Source: PVC group bacterium
Lineage (GTDB): Bacteria > Verrucomicrobiota > Kiritimatiellia > CAIKKV01
Length of the DNA: 64,000 bases
Direction: 5' to 3'
Assembly (NCBI GenBank): GCA_945898015.1
Contig: CAMDGM010000005.1
Location: 58,856 to 122,855 of the forward strand
How positions within the stretch are numbered: the first letter of the stretch is position 1; every line of letters begins with the position of its first letter. The notes under the pieces were generated by a model. The model was given only the letters and a program-made list of their open reading frames with translations. It did no database searches and was not told the origin of the DNA. Both the position numbers and the translations under genes were made by a program. Positions 24,428 through 33,913 of this stretch are shown here, piece by piece.

Positions 24428-26632
24428 ATGAAATTGAGAACCCGTTTTGTCGTCATCATGGCCGGTTTCGTTTTTGCGCTCACCTGCCTGGTGTCCATGA
24501 TCGCCGCGCGTGTGTTTCTGACCCGCGCCACCTCGCTCGAAAATCAATTGATCCGGGAAGCCCTCGAAAGCGGACGGCTCGACCTGGAAAAGGAGCAGGA
24601 AATCCTGACCGGCCTGACCGAAGACTGGGCCTCCTGGGACGACATCTACGGCTTCATGGCCGCCACGAACCGGCCCTTCCTGGAATCCAATCTGGCGGAC
24701 AGCACCTTTGTTTCCCTGAACTTGAACCTGATCGCTTTTTTCGACACCCAGGGGCGCCCGCTCTTCTCGAAAGGATTCGATCTTGAAAAACGAGAGGAAG
24801 GCCTGCCGCCCCCGCTCCTGTGGCAACACATCCTGGCCTCGGACCGCCTGATCCGGAAAACCGATTCAAGCCCGAAGGCCACGGGCCTCATTTCCGCAGG
24901 GGGCGAAATCTGGTTGGTTTCCGCCCTGCCCATCCTGACCAGCAAAAAAACGGGACCCTCACGCGGCTCCCTGCTGTTTGCCCGCCGCCTCACCGGCAAA
25001 CGGGGCCTGAAAAACTCGTTGCGCGGCGATTTCGCCATCTACCCCTGCGAAACAGGCGCCTCCGCTAAAAAGATGGCCATCCACACCTCCGGATTAACCA
25101 CGGCGAAAGGCAACCGCTGGATCGCGGACCTGGACGGCAACTTGTCCATCATGATCGAATGCGAAATCGAACGCGCCGTTTTCCTGCACGGCTTGAGCAG
25201 CCAGTTTTTCCTGACCGGCTGGATTCTGCTGTGCGGGGCCGGAACGGGACTTTTCGTCTTCTGGATCGTGGACCGGTGGGTCCTGCAGGATCTGTCCGCG
25301 TCCTTGGACGCCTTGAAGCGCGGCGTGGCGGCAGTCTCGTCGGGCGCCGACCAGCTGCCCCGGTTAAAAACCTCGCGGCAGGATGAAATGGGCATGGTCG
25401 CCAACAGTCTCAACGCCATGCTCGAGGCGCTTCACCGTTCGAATCTGTCGCTCCGGGCCTCGGAAGAAAAATACCGGACGCTGGTGGAGTCGGCGCCGGA
25501 CGCCATCCTGCATCTGGACGCCAAAGGCCAGATTGTGGCGGGAAACCACGTCTTTTTCGATCGGATATTAGGCCGCACCGAAGACGCCTCTGTGGGCCAG
25601 CCCCTCACCGAAGCCTGGCCGGGCACCATCTCCACGTCGATCCTGGCCTCCCTGTCCAGACTCGGGGAAGGGAAAACCGCCACGCTTCCGGATTTGAGCG
25701 ACTCCCGTTTCACACCCGAACGCTGGTATTCAGCCAGCCTGGCGCGAGCCGGACACTCGGCGCATCGAGACGCCTACACCCTGGTCGTCTTGCGGGATGA
25801 AACCGAACGGATCCAAGCGCAACGCACCGCGGAAAAGCAACGCAAGGATCTGATCCAGGCCCAGAAAATGACCGCCATGGGCACCCTGGTGGCCGGGGTG
25901 GCGCACGAGGTCAACAACCCCAACACGGTGATCAGCCTCAACGTCCCCGCCCTTCTGCGCCGCTTTAACGACCTGGACACCCTTCTTCAAAAAATCGCAT
26001 CCGAACCCGGCCCCGATGTCACCGCCGAAGCCGAACGACGTCGATTGCAGGGGGAAATTCAATCCCTGATCGCGGAGATCCGGGACGCCTCCGCTCGAAT
26101 CGGATCCGTCGTGGCCTCGCTCAAGACCTTTACCCGTCCCGCCTCGTCCAAAATGGCGGAACCGGTTTCGATCAACACGGTCATCCGGGCCGCCGGAGAC
26201 CTCTTGCGGCATGTCATCGCCAAAAAACAATGCGTCCTGCGCCTCGCCCTCTCGGACGACCTGCCTCACATGGACGGCAACGCCCAACAGCTCACGCAGG
26301 TGATGGTGAACCTGATCCAGAACGCGGCCGAAGCCGCCACCCACCCCGATTCCGTCATCGCCGTAGCCTCCGGCTGGGACACGACCACGAACACCCTTCA
26401 CGTCACCGTCCGGGATCAGGGCGCAGGAATCGCGCCCGACAATCTCGAACGCGTCTTCGAACCGTTCTTCACCACCCGTCGCGAGCAAGGCGGCACGGGC
26501 TTGGGCCTTTCGATCTCCTCGGAAATCATCCACGCGCACCGGGGGCGTATTGACGTGCGTTCGGAACCCGGGCTGGGCTCCCTGTTTACGATCGAACTCC
26601 CGGCCCAAGAAAGGGATGACCATGACACCTGA
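24428..26632 (+). CDS. CHASE4-HAMP-PAS sensor histidine kinase
   Basis: 734 residues. A membrane segment at about 9-28 is followed by a periplasmic CHASE4 domain (motif DWASWDDIYGFM near 75), a second membrane segment near 260-280 and a HAMP linker. A PAS domain (about 345-450) leads into a HisKA domain with phospho-acceptor His493 in VAHEVNNPN. The ATPase domain has the N box NLIQNAAEA, the DQGAGI G1 box, FEPFFTTR and GTGLGLSI. It overlaps the response regulator gene, its obvious partner. It probably senses an envelope signal and controls the pilin operons that follow. Confidence 0.93.
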   Translation: MKLRTRFVVIMAGFVFALTCLVSMIAARVFLTRATSLENQLIREALESGRLDLEKEQEILTGLTEDWASWDDIYGFMAATNRPFLESNLADSTFVSLNLNLIAFFDTQGRPLFSKGFDLEKREEGLPPPLLWQHILASDRLIRKTDSSPKATGLISAGGEIWLVSALPILTSKKTGPSRGSLLFARRLTGKRGLKNSLRGDFAIYPCETGASAKKMAIHTSGLTTAKGNRWIADLDGNLSIMIECEIERAVFLHGLSSQFFLTGWILLCGAGTGLFVFWIVDRWVLQDLSASLDALKRGVAAVSSGADQLPRLKTSRQDEMGMVANSLNAMLEALHRSNLSLRASEEKYRTLVESAPDAILHLDAKGQIVAGNHVFFDRILGRTEDASVGQPLTEAWPGTISTSILASLSRLGEGKTATLPDLSDSRFTPERWYSASLARAGHSAHRDAYTLVVLRDETERIQAQRTAEKQRKDLIQAQKMTAMGTLVAGVAHEVNNPNTVISLNVPALLRRFNDLDTLLQKIASEPGPDVTAEAERRRLQGEIQSLIAEIRDASARIGSVVASLKTFTRPASSKMAEPVSINTVIRAAGDLLRHVIAKKQCVLRLALSDDLPHMDGNAQQLTQVMVNLIQNAAEAATHPDSVIAVASGWDTTTNTLHVTVRDQGAGIAPDNLERVFEPFFTTRREQGGTGLGLSISSEIIHAHRGRIDVRSEPGLGSLFTIELPAQERDDHDT

Positions 26633-28088
26633 CAAACCGGCCATGCCGCGTGCCCTGGCTCTTCTGGTGGATGACGACACCGCCATCCTGAAAAGCCTTC
26701 AACGGGCCCTTCAGGACTCCGGCCTGGTCGACACCCTTATGTGCGCCGATGCCCGGGAAGCCACCCGGCAGGCGATCGACCACGATGTGGCCGTCATCCT
26801 CCTGGACCTGATTATGCCCCACCGCTCCGGGGAACAGGTGCTGGCCGAGCTGCAAGCCAAGCTGCCCGGCACGCCGGTGATCCTGGTAACCGCCACGGAC
26901 GAGGTTGCCACGGCGGTGCGGTGCATCAAGGCGGGCGCCTACGACTATCTCACCAAGCCCCTCGACTTCGACCGATTGATCGCCACCGTCAGCCGGGCGC
27001 TGGACTACCGCCGGCTGCAGACCGAAAACCGGGAACTGCGCAAACGCACCGTGTCGCCCAAGTTGAAACGGCCGGAGCTGTTCGAGAAAATCGTCACCCA
27101 GTCGCCGGGCATGCTGGCCCTTTTCGCTTATATGGAAGCCATCGCGCCCTCCGCCGAGCCCGTCCTGATCATGGGCGAAACGGGAACTGGCAAGGAACTG
27201 ATCGCCGAGGCGCTGCACCACGCCAGCGGACGAGCCGGCCGCCTGGTGCCCGTGAACGTGGCCGGACTTGACGAGACCGCCTTCACGGACACCCTTTTCG
27301 GGCATACCCGGGGCGCCTTCACCGGCGCCACCCTGCCCCGCGAAGGGCTCGTGGCGCAAGCCGCCGGCGGCAGCCTGTTCCTGGACGAAATCGGCGACCT
27401 GAAAATCGACATGCAAACCAAGCTGTTGCGCCTGATTCAGGAACGGGAGTATTTTCCTCTGGGCAGCGACAAGCCGCATGCCAGCCTCTGCCGCGTCCTG
27501 GCGGCCACGAACCGAAACCTGGACAAACGGAAGCGCGACGGTCAGTTCCGGGAAGACCTGCTCTTCCGCCTGAACACCCACCTGATCCGCGTCCCGCCCT
27601 TGAGGGAGCGCCTGGACGATCTTCCGGTATTGATCGAAACCTTTCTCCGCGAGGCCGCCCGGGCGCTGAGCAAACCCAAACCCACACCTCCCCGGGAACT
27701 CACCACCTATCTTTCGAGCTATGCCTTTCCAGGCAACGTTCGAGAGTTGCGCACCATGCTGTTTGACGCTGTCGCCCAGCACGAAAAAGGCGTGCTGTCC
27801 CTGCGCACCTTCCTGGAACACATGGCCCGGGCAGACGAACAGGCAACCACCCGGAGCAACGGCACGGCCGGGCCGGCTGAATCGGGCGGCCTGACGTTCG
27901 GACCGGAACTGCCGACACTCAAGGGGATCACGAGCCTGCTGTTAAGCGAAGCGCTCAAACGAACCCAGGGCAACCAATCGGCCGCCGCCTGCCTGCTGGG
28001 CATTTCCCGGCGAACCATGAACCGATACGCCACCACCGGATTGCTTGGCCTCCCTTCTGACGGGGAGCATGAACCCGACGAGCCTTAA
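26622..28088 (+). CDS. NtrC-type sigma-54-dependent response regulator
   Basis: 488 residues. The receiver has the acidic pocket VDDD at 16-19 and phospho-acceptor Asp62 (LLDLIMP). The AAA+ domain has Walker A GETGTGKE near 184, the sigma-54-binding loop GAFTGA and Walker B GSLFLDEIGD. The C-terminus is a Fis-type helix-turn-helix (GNQSAAACLLGISRRTMNRY). The start used here has AAGGGA seven bases upstream and overlaps the kinase stop; another ATG lies 6 bases earlier. Two sigma-54 promoters nearby (28271 and 36547) are its likely targets, like PilR and pilA. Confidence 0.94.
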   Translation: MTPDKPAMPRALALLVDDDTAILKSLQRALQDSGLVDTLMCADAREATRQAIDHDVAVILLDLIMPHRSGEQVLAELQAKLPGTPVILVTATDEVATAVRCIKAGAYDYLTKPLDFDRLIATVSRALDYRRLQTENRELRKRTVSPKLKRPELFEKIVTQSPGMLALFAYMEAIAPSAEPVLIMGETGTGKELIAEALHHASGRAGRLVPVNVAGLDETAFTDTLFGHTRGAFTGATLPREGLVAQAAGGSLFLDEIGDLKIDMQTKLLRLIQEREYFPLGSDKPHASLCRVLAATNRNLDKRKRDGQFREDLLFRLNTHLIRVPPLRERLDDLPVLIETFLREAARALSKPKPTPPRELTTYLSSYAFPGNVRELRTMLFDAVAQHEKGVLSLRTFLEHMARADEQATTRSNGTAGPAESGGLTFGPELPTLKGITSLLLSEALKRTQGNQSAAACLLGISRRTMNRYATTGLLGLPSDGEHEPDEP

Positions 28089-28137
28089 AACCCCTGAGAC
28101 ATCACGCCATCCTGTCCGGAACCTACTTCTTTCTATC

Positions 28138-28160
28138 TAGTTGCAAAACCTATAGTTGCA
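28138..28160 (+). promoter_or_regulatory. Candidate activator-binding direct repeats
   Basis: TAGTTGCA occurs twice with a 15-base period (28138 and 28153), about 110-130 bases upstream of the sigma-54 promoter, where NtrC-type activators bind. A second candidate is the inverted pair GAGTGGTT/AACCACTC near 28204-28248. Confidence 0.4.
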
Positions 28161-28270
28161 TTTTCTCCCGCAACACAAGAGACAGTTCTTCTCACCCTTT
28201 TTTGAGTGGTTCTATTAATAAAACCGGGAATTGCTCAACAAACCACTCGTTTCATTGGCCGCCCCCGCCT

Positions 28271-28285
28271 TGGCACGCCTCTTGC
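28271..28285 (+). promoter_or_regulatory. Sigma-54 promoter of the rightward pilin operon
   Basis: TGGCACG-CCTC-TTGC matches the -24/-12 consensus exactly. The transcript start would fall near 28297, only about 4 bases before the first ATG, so the mRNA may be almost leaderless. Confidence 0.85.
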
Positions 28286-28300
28286 ATTAGCAAGTAGGGC

Positions 28301-28717
28301 ATGAAAACGAATACCAAACGGGGGATGACGCTGGTCGAGGTGTTGATCGCCATGGCGATCACGGCTGGTCTCTGCCTGGGCCTGTATGAAGTGGGCTGGA
28401 AGGCGAGACGCTATGCCGAGTATTCCCGGGTGGCAACCGAAGCGCGCGCCCTGGCGAAGGAAAAGCTGGAAGAAATCATTTCCTACGATTTCGAGTCTCT
28501 CAGCCAGCCCTCCTGTCTGCTGTGGAACGCCGACACCAACACCAGTTCGCTGGGAATCCCGATCCAGCGGCGGCCCCAAGTCGTCTGGCATGCGGCCGAT
28601 AAAGCCGTCGTGGGCGTCTCCAGCGGGGTCTACGCCGAAGTTCATGTGGCGGTCTCCTTTCTGTCCCCCCTGGGGACTCAAATGACCACCAACACCTTTT
28701 CCATCCTCATCCAATAA
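28301..28717 (+). CDS. Minor prepilin, PilV-like
   Basis: 138 residues. A short basic leader (MKTNTKRG) precedes the prepilin peptidase site G/MTLVE and a 20-residue hydrophobic helix. The mature part has an EKLEEI helix of PilV type. It would be cleaved and assembled at the inner membrane into a type IV pilus or pseudopilus. First gene after the sigma-54 promoter. Confidence 0.85.
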   Translation: MKTNTKRGMTLVEVLIAMAITAGLCLGLYEVGWKARRYAEYSRVATEARALAKEKLEEIISYDFESLSQPSCLLWNADTNTSSLGIPIQRRPQVVWHAADKAVVGVSSGVYAEVHVAVSFLSPLGTQMTTNTFSILIQ

Positions 28718-28739
28718 CCCAGTCCGAAACGGAGCGATC

Positions 28740-29309
28740 ATGACAGAGTTGATCCAGTTCCGCCAAAAGGCCCGGCAGGGATTCACCCTGACCGAGATGA
28801 TGGTCTCCCTGGCGATCGGGCTTCTGGTCGCGGCCACGGTGTCGGCCACGTTTATCTGGTCGGGCCGGCAAAGCGTCCTCTGCGCCAAGATCGCCTGGTC
28901 CCAGACCCAGGCCATGCGCACCAGCAACAAAATTGAGTCCTATTTCCGAAACGCCACCAGCATCTCCGGCATCGACGCCGCTCTGGGCGATTGGGTGGAA
29001 GTCCGGTTCGGCGATGGAACCACTGGCCGGCTCACCTATTACAACACCGCCAACACTCAACGGCGGGGCATGCTGTACCTCCGGAAAAACAATGTCACGG
29101 AAACGCTGGTGGCTCGCGGCCTGACCAAAATTCCCAATCCGGACGGTTCGGGCTTCCCGCTGGCGATGTTCACCAAAATCAACGACCGGGCGATCCGGGT
29201 CTCCTACCGGGTGGCCGAACCCACGCCGGACGGCGCACAAGCGGCGGATGACGGAGCCTATGCCGCCTGCGCCCGATTCGCAATCTGCCTGCGCAATGCG
29301 CCCCAGTAA
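28740..29309 (+). CDS. Minor prepilin, PilW-like
   Basis: 189 residues. The prepilin site RQG/FTLTEMM is followed by a hydrophobic helix (SLAIGLLVAATVSA). GGAG precedes the start. The C-terminal domain is beta-rich and of unknown detail. It is the second gene of the operon, in the usual V-W-X order. Confidence 0.85.
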   Translation: MTELIQFRQKARQGFTLTEMMVSLAIGLLVAATVSATFIWSGRQSVLCAKIAWSQTQAMRTSNKIESYFRNATSISGIDAALGDWVEVRFGDGTTGRLTYYNTANTQRRGMLYLRKNNVTETLVARGLTKIPNPDGSGFPLAMFTKINDRAIRVSYRVAEPTPDGAQAADDGAYAACARFAICLRNAPQ

Positions 29310-29334
29310 CACCCATGCACCAGACGGAGGGATC

Positions 29335-31593
29335 ATGAACACGCCAAGAAAAAGGGAGGCCAACCCCAAAAACGGGTCCGTGCTGCTGATTGCCGTTGTC
29401 ATGCTGGGCTTCGCCAGCTTCATCGTCGGATCCATCTTCACCGCCACCATCACCTACACCCGGAATAGCGAACTCGTCTACAGCCATGACAAGGCCGCCT
29501 TCCTGGCCGATGCCGGCCTGCACGCCGCCGTCGTGGCGCTCAACACGGGAGTCGACCGCATTTCCTACGACGAGTCCCGCGCCTACTTCAGCCAAACGGC
29601 CGCCTTCACCCAGCCGGACTGGGGCTTCAGCACCGAACTCACGCTTCTGACCAACGGCAACTACCGCCTCCAATCCACCGGGCGGGCCAACGGCAACCTG
29701 GTCGTCGCGCAGTCCGAAATCACCCGGGTGGCCGGCAGCAATTCCGTTCATGCCCTGTATGCGCATGCCATTTTTGCGGGCAACTCCAGCGGACTCTCCA
29801 ATTACGTCCTGCAGATCGGCGGCACGGGAACCGGCGCCGACTTCGTCCGGGGCGACGCTTACTCCGGCAACAAAATCGAGCTGACTGGCGCCGCCACGCT
29901 GCGCCATCCGGAAATCCTGGTGGACACCAACGGGGACGACATTTGCGCCATTGACGAAACCTGGACCAACTCCTACGCCGTACAAGTTTTCACCAATCCC
30001 CTGTCCCAGGCGGACTTCAACACCTACAAAGCCGCCCAAAGCACCAATACGGGCAAGATTTACACCAACGGAAAATACGATTTCGGGGAAGCCTTCGTCG
30101 ATACGATCGGGGACGGAGTCTATACAATGGGCGAGCCCTTCACCGACTTGAATGGAAACGGGAGGTGGGATGCCGGCGACGCGTTCGTCGACCGGAACAG
30201 CAACGGGGTGTACAATGCGGGTGTCGACACCGTCGTGGACAACGGAAACGGGAGATGGGATGCCGGCGAGGAATGGGTGGAAGACACCAACGCGACGCGG
30301 AGCGTCTACCGCAAGAACGGGAAATATGATCCCGTCAAAGGCTACTGGTCCGGCACCACCTGGAAAACCACCTACAAAGTGGGAAAAACAACCTACAACT
30401 GCACCAACTGGCCGGCGGAACAATTCATGGATGTGGGCGATGGCGTTTACTCACCCGCAGAGGCCTACGTCGACCAGAACGGCGTCTATGACTTCGGCGA
30501 GCAATTCGTCGACGATCGGAACGACCTCTATGACTACGGCACCCAGGCCAAGGGAACCATCACCGGCATGCCCGCCCCCGGTCCCGGTCAGCGGGCCGCC
30601 AACGGAAACAACAACGCCATCCGCCCGCCGGACCTGACCAACATGTTCTACGGCGTCAACCGAAACAGCACGAAACCCGCCAACGCCCTGTCGCGCTGGG
30701 GGAACGATGTGATCGTCTCCTCGAACAATTACGGCACTGCCAAGGCGATCGTCGACGTCACAAAACCCCAGCATATCTTTGTGCGGAACCCCCCCACCAG
30801 TGGATCGGTCACCGTCGGGGGAAAAACCATCAATGGCCGCTCATACACGGCCATCACAAACGCCTCCGGCCAGCGGCTGGATGACTACTTCTTCGAAGAC
30901 CCCGCCGACGCCACCTACAACACCACCGTTGCTTCCCTCAAAATCGGAACCGCCGCCGATACCGCGCCCATGCTCATCAATGTCGCCGCCGCCGACAACA
31001 ACAAATTGTACTTTGTGGACGGGAACGTCTACATCCACCATCCCAATGTCATGGCCATGCGCTTCCGCAACCCGAACACCCGGATCACCATCGTCGCCAA
31101 CGGCAACATCACCATTTCCGATGAATTCTATTACAACGCCTCCTACTCCTCCACCCTGGCGGCCAGCAACATCAACAGCACCATCGTCAACAGCCCCTCC
31201 GACGTGCTCTGCTTCATCGCCCTGAAAAACCCGAACTTCCCCACCAATACCGGAAACATCAAAATCGGCGACGCGCAATTCGGTACCGGCGGCAGCATCC
31301 ACGCCATGCTCTATGCCGAAAACGACTTCATCGATAACAATCTCAACACCTCCGGCCAGCCCTTCATCAGCATCTTCGGCAACATGACCGCGGGCAACCA
31401 GGTCCGGTTGAACCGCCCCACCAGTGGATCCCGCACGCGGCTGGATGTCACCCTGGACGACCGGGTTCGCGACGGTTCGATCATCATCCCCGGCATCCCC
31501 CATCCGCTCGGCCAGGACCGCCCCGGCAGGCCTCTCAGCACCGCCTGGGGCCTGGCGCCTGGAACCTGGAACTCCTACTCCATCCTGAAATGA
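29335..31593 (+). CDS. Large PilX-like protein with calcium-loop-like repeats
   Basis: About 752 residues. The start has GGAGGG upstream; an in-frame ATG at 29248 lies inside the previous gene. The N-terminus has the hydrophobic helix of PilX-type minor pilins (GSVLLIAVVMLGFASFIVG). Residues of about 195-320 and 380-405 hold several Asp/Asn/Gly loops (DTNGDD, DLNGNGRWDAGD, DRNSNGVYNAG, DNGNGRWDAGE) that look like EF-hand or dockerin-type calcium loops. The C-terminal 250 residues are beta-rich and Asn-rich. It may be a tip adhesin whose fold depends on calcium; that role is inference. Confidence 0.8.
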   Translation: MNTPRKREANPKNGSVLLIAVVMLGFASFIVGSIFTATITYTRNSELVYSHDKAAFLADAGLHAAVVALNTGVDRISYDESRAYFSQTAAFTQPDWGFSTELTLLTNGNYRLQSTGRANGNLVVAQSEITRVAGSNSVHALYAHAIFAGNSSGLSNYVLQIGGTGTGADFVRGDAYSGNKIELTGAATLRHPEILVDTNGDDICAIDETWTNSYAVQVFTNPLSQADFNTYKAAQSTNTGKIYTNGKYDFGEAFVDTIGDGVYTMGEPFTDLNGNGRWDAGDAFVDRNSNGVYNAGVDTVVDNGNGRWDAGEEWVEDTNATRSVYRKNGKYDPVKGYWSGTTWKTTYKVGKTTYNCTNWPAEQFMDVGDGVYSPAEAYVDQNGVYDFGEQFVDDRNDLYDYGTQAKGTITGMPAPGPGQRAANGNNNAIRPPDLTNMFYGVNRNSTKPANALSRWGNDVIVSSNNYGTAKAIVDVTKPQHIFVRNPPTSGSVTVGGKTINGRSYTAITNASGQRLDDYFFEDPADATYNTTVASLKIGTAADTAPMLINVAAADNNKLYFVDGNVYIHHPNVMAMRFRNPNTRITIVANGNITISDEFYYNASYSSTLAASNINSTIVNSPSDVLCFIALKNPNFPTNTGNIKIGDAQFGTGGSIHAMLYAENDFIDNNLNTSGQPFISIFGNMTAGNQVRLNRPTSGSRTRLDVTLDDRVRDGSIIIPGIPHPLGQDRPGRPLSTAWGLAPGTWNSYSILK

Positions 31594-32294
31594 ACACCTC
31601 CGCCATACCCTTGCTCCGCGGCCTGACCGGCCTGGCCCTGCTGTTCGGCGCCGCCTCCGGCGCCATCGGACAGGTGGGAACGCCGTCCGACGATCTGGCC
31701 ACGCGCTATGGCCAACCCCTCTTGAAAAGCACCAATGCGCTTGGCGTGCAGACCCTGACCTATCAGAAGGACGGATTCAGCATCACCGCGTTTGGCCGGG
31801 ACGGCGTGGCGCTGCGCGTGATTTACCAAAAACCGAAATTAACCGAGCCGGATGTCCGGCATCTGCTGGAGATCAACCGGGGCGAGGCGCAATGGACACT
31901 CTGGGTTCCGCCGGGCATACCCAATCCCGACCCGTCCATCACCACCTGGATGAGAACCGATGAGATGGTCATGGCGGTCCAGGATGGAAGCACCTTCACG
32001 GTGACGGCCGGAGCGTGGAACACCCTTCCCCAGGCCGACTCGACCACCCCGCCGCCACCGCCTGTCGCGGCGCCCGCGCCGGTCGCGGTCGCAGACGTAA
32101 AACCGGTGACGCCCGCCATCCGCCAAAAACCAGCCATGCCCAAGACGACTCCGGCCCCCGGCGACTCCCGGCTCAAGGCCATTCAACTTCTGGGCCGCCC
32201 GCGGGGCAACATGGTCTCCGGTTCAAAAGAAATCTTGCTATACGATTGGGGGCAGGTTTACCTTAACACGAATACGGTTATCAAGGTCGACTAA
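31590..32294 (+). CDS. Secreted protein of unknown function with SmpA-like repeats
   Basis: 234 residues. An N-terminal signal peptide ends near ASGAIG. Two segments, one near residue 40 (YGQPLLKS...YQKDGFSI) and one at the C-terminus (LLGRPRGN...LLYDWGQVYL), have the G-P then aromatic-strand pattern of SmpA/OmlA-type domains. A Pro/Ala linker separates them. Its start overlaps the preceding stop. It is probably an envelope partner of the pilus proteins. Confidence 0.65.
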   Translation: MNTSAIPLLRGLTGLALLFGAASGAIGQVGTPSDDLATRYGQPLLKSTNALGVQTLTYQKDGFSITAFGRDGVALRVIYQKPKLTEPDVRHLLEINRGEAQWTLWVPPGIPNPDPSITTWMRTDEMVMAVQDGSTFTVTAGAWNTLPQADSTTPPPPPVAAPAPVAVADVKPVTPAIRQKPAMPKTTPAPGDSRLKAIQLLGRPRGNMVSGSKEILLYDWGQVYLNTNTVIKVD

Positions 32295-32328
32295 GATCCA
32301 TAGCCGGGTCCATTCCAAAGGAAAATGC

Positions 32329-32718
32329 ATGAACATCGGGTCTTGGTTTCGGTCTCCGACAACGCCGCCCGCTTCCCTGACCCCGGCTCCGGATGAACTG
32401 GCCACGCGAATCGAGTATGTGGATGCACTCCTGGGAATGATGCTGAAAAAGTCGCTGTTCACCCTCCGACTGACCGCCTCCACGCCGCTTCCCCGCCTGG
32501 AAAACGAAAAGGGGGGGACGCCCTCCCCGCTGAACTACCAAGCGGTCATCAACCGACTCAAGGTGATGTCCAAGCTGAACCCCATCCTCTATGCCACCCC
32601 GGTCCAGGGAAAAATCGAAATTCCTCTCGGGTCCCATATTCTGGTCTACGAAACCCAGTTTGACGACAAAGCCAACCCGCCCGCCTGCGTGATCAACCTG
32701 CGGGTTCGCCAAGGGTAA
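32329..32718 (+). CDS. Unknown 129-aa protein of the pilin operon
   Basis: No signal peptide or known motif is visible. AAGGAAA precedes the start. It is the last gene of the rightward operon and ends 5 bases before the stop of the leftward operon, leaving no room for a terminator between them. Confidence 0.6.
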   Translation: MNIGSWFRSPTTPPASLTPAPDELATRIEYVDALLGMMLKKSLFTLRLTASTPLPRLENEKGGTPSPLNYQAVINRLKVMSKLNPILYATPVQGKIEIPLGSHILVYETQFDDKANPPACVINLRVRQG

Positions 32719-32723
32719 GAGCT

Positions 32724-33902
32724 CTATTCCTGCCAGGCCGAGACACGCACATAGTCGGTGCTATTGGTGAGGGGTACCGGCATGCCCGGCACCACCGGCG
32801 AAACCGGTGAGAAGTTAATAATCAGATCGGAACCGCCACCCTTGTTCAACCCGCCCGTCGCCACGATGCTTCCGGTCAACTGGCCGCCGCCCTGCCAATC
32901 CACGGACCCGCCGCGCGCATAGATCAAGCCCGACACCGTGGGCGTGCCGGTGACCTTGATGGTGCCATCCCGGCTGATCAGCAGCGGATAGCCATTCACC
33001 GGACCCATCGTGCCGGCGGTCGATACGTCAATGTCCCCGGTAGCAATAAAACAGCCATTAAAGGATCCGTTGGGGATTTTGATGTTGCCGTTGACCCACA
33101 CAACGCCACCGGCCGGCGTGTAGCCGCTGCCCGGCGAAAAGGTTCCGCTCTTCACCTCGTTGTTGGTCAGCGCCCGTTGATAAAAGGTCGTCAGGTCGAT
33201 ATTGGGAATAGCCGTAAACGGCACCACAGCCGTGGTCTTGGTCCCGGTAATATTGTCCTTCCCGCTGTACGTGGGCGCAAACGTGTTTCCAATAATCCTT
33301 GAACTGCCCTGAAGGTAGATCTCCATACTGGAATACACGCGCAAATAGGGGCCTTGCAAGGTCCCGCCACCGGTGAACGACATTTTCGAATTGGACCGCA
33401 CGTCCCCGCCATTCTGAATCGTCCCGTTTCCGCCCCAGGAGATCGTTCCGCCCACCAGGATGGAATGATTCGTAAACACGCTGAGCTCCAGGATTTGATC
33501 ATCAATGCTCCAGTCGATCCGGGTGCGGGGCGTGTTCAGCAGGTCCGCCGACACCCGGGATTCGGCAAGGCCGCACTTGCCCACGGAAACAAGCCGGGCC
33601 TTGTTGCTGGACACGGACGTCACCGTCACGTCGTACGTTCCCCCGCCAAACGAGGTCAGAGGGAAGTTGGCATCGTTGTTCCGGGCCGAAAAATCATACC
33701 GCATCCGGTTATAAGCCTGGTTCGCCCCGGCTTCGGCAATCACCTTGGCCTTCAGATAATCCCGCGTCCGGGCGACCGAAAAAATCTGCTGGCTGCTGTA
33801 TTGATACATGCCGGCCCCGGCCAGGGCCACAAACATCACCATCAAAAAAGTGGTGAGCAGGGCCGAGCCCCGTCGTGTCGCAGGCCTAAGCGTCGTGTTC
33901 AT
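32724..33902 (-). CDS. PilX-like prepilin-type protein
   Basis: 392 residues. The start at 33902 has a perfect AGGAGG; a start at 33917 overlapping the preceding stop is possible. The N-terminus has a basic leader (MNTTLRPATRRGS) and a hydrophobic helix (ALLTTFLMVMFVALAGAG), without the classical Glu5. The rest is Gly/Ser/Thr-rich and beta-like (repeated TGTPTVSGLIYARGG style), resembling DUF7305-type polymer-binding domains. It is the third gene of the leftward pilin operon. Confidence 0.75.
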   Translation of the reverse strand: MNTTLRPATRRGSALLTTFLMVMFVALAGAGMYQYSSQQIFSVARTRDYLKAKVIAEAGANQAYNRMRYDFSARNNDANFPLTSFGGGTYDVTVTSVSSNKARLVSVGKCGLAESRVSADLLNTPRTRIDWSIDDQILELSVFTNHSILVGGTISWGGNGTIQNGGDVRSNSKMSFTGGGTLQGPYLRVYSSMEIYLQGSSRIIGNTFAPTYSGKDNITGTKTTAVVPFTAIPNIDLTTFYQRALTNNEVKSGTFSPGSGYTPAGGVVWVNGNIKIPNGSFNGCFIATGDIDVSTAGTMGPVNGYPLLISRDGTIKVTGTPTVSGLIYARGGSVDWQGGGQLTGSIVATGGLNKGGGSDLIINFSPVSPVVPGMPVPLTNSTDYVRVSAWQE

Positions 33903-33913
33903 ATCCCGCCTCC

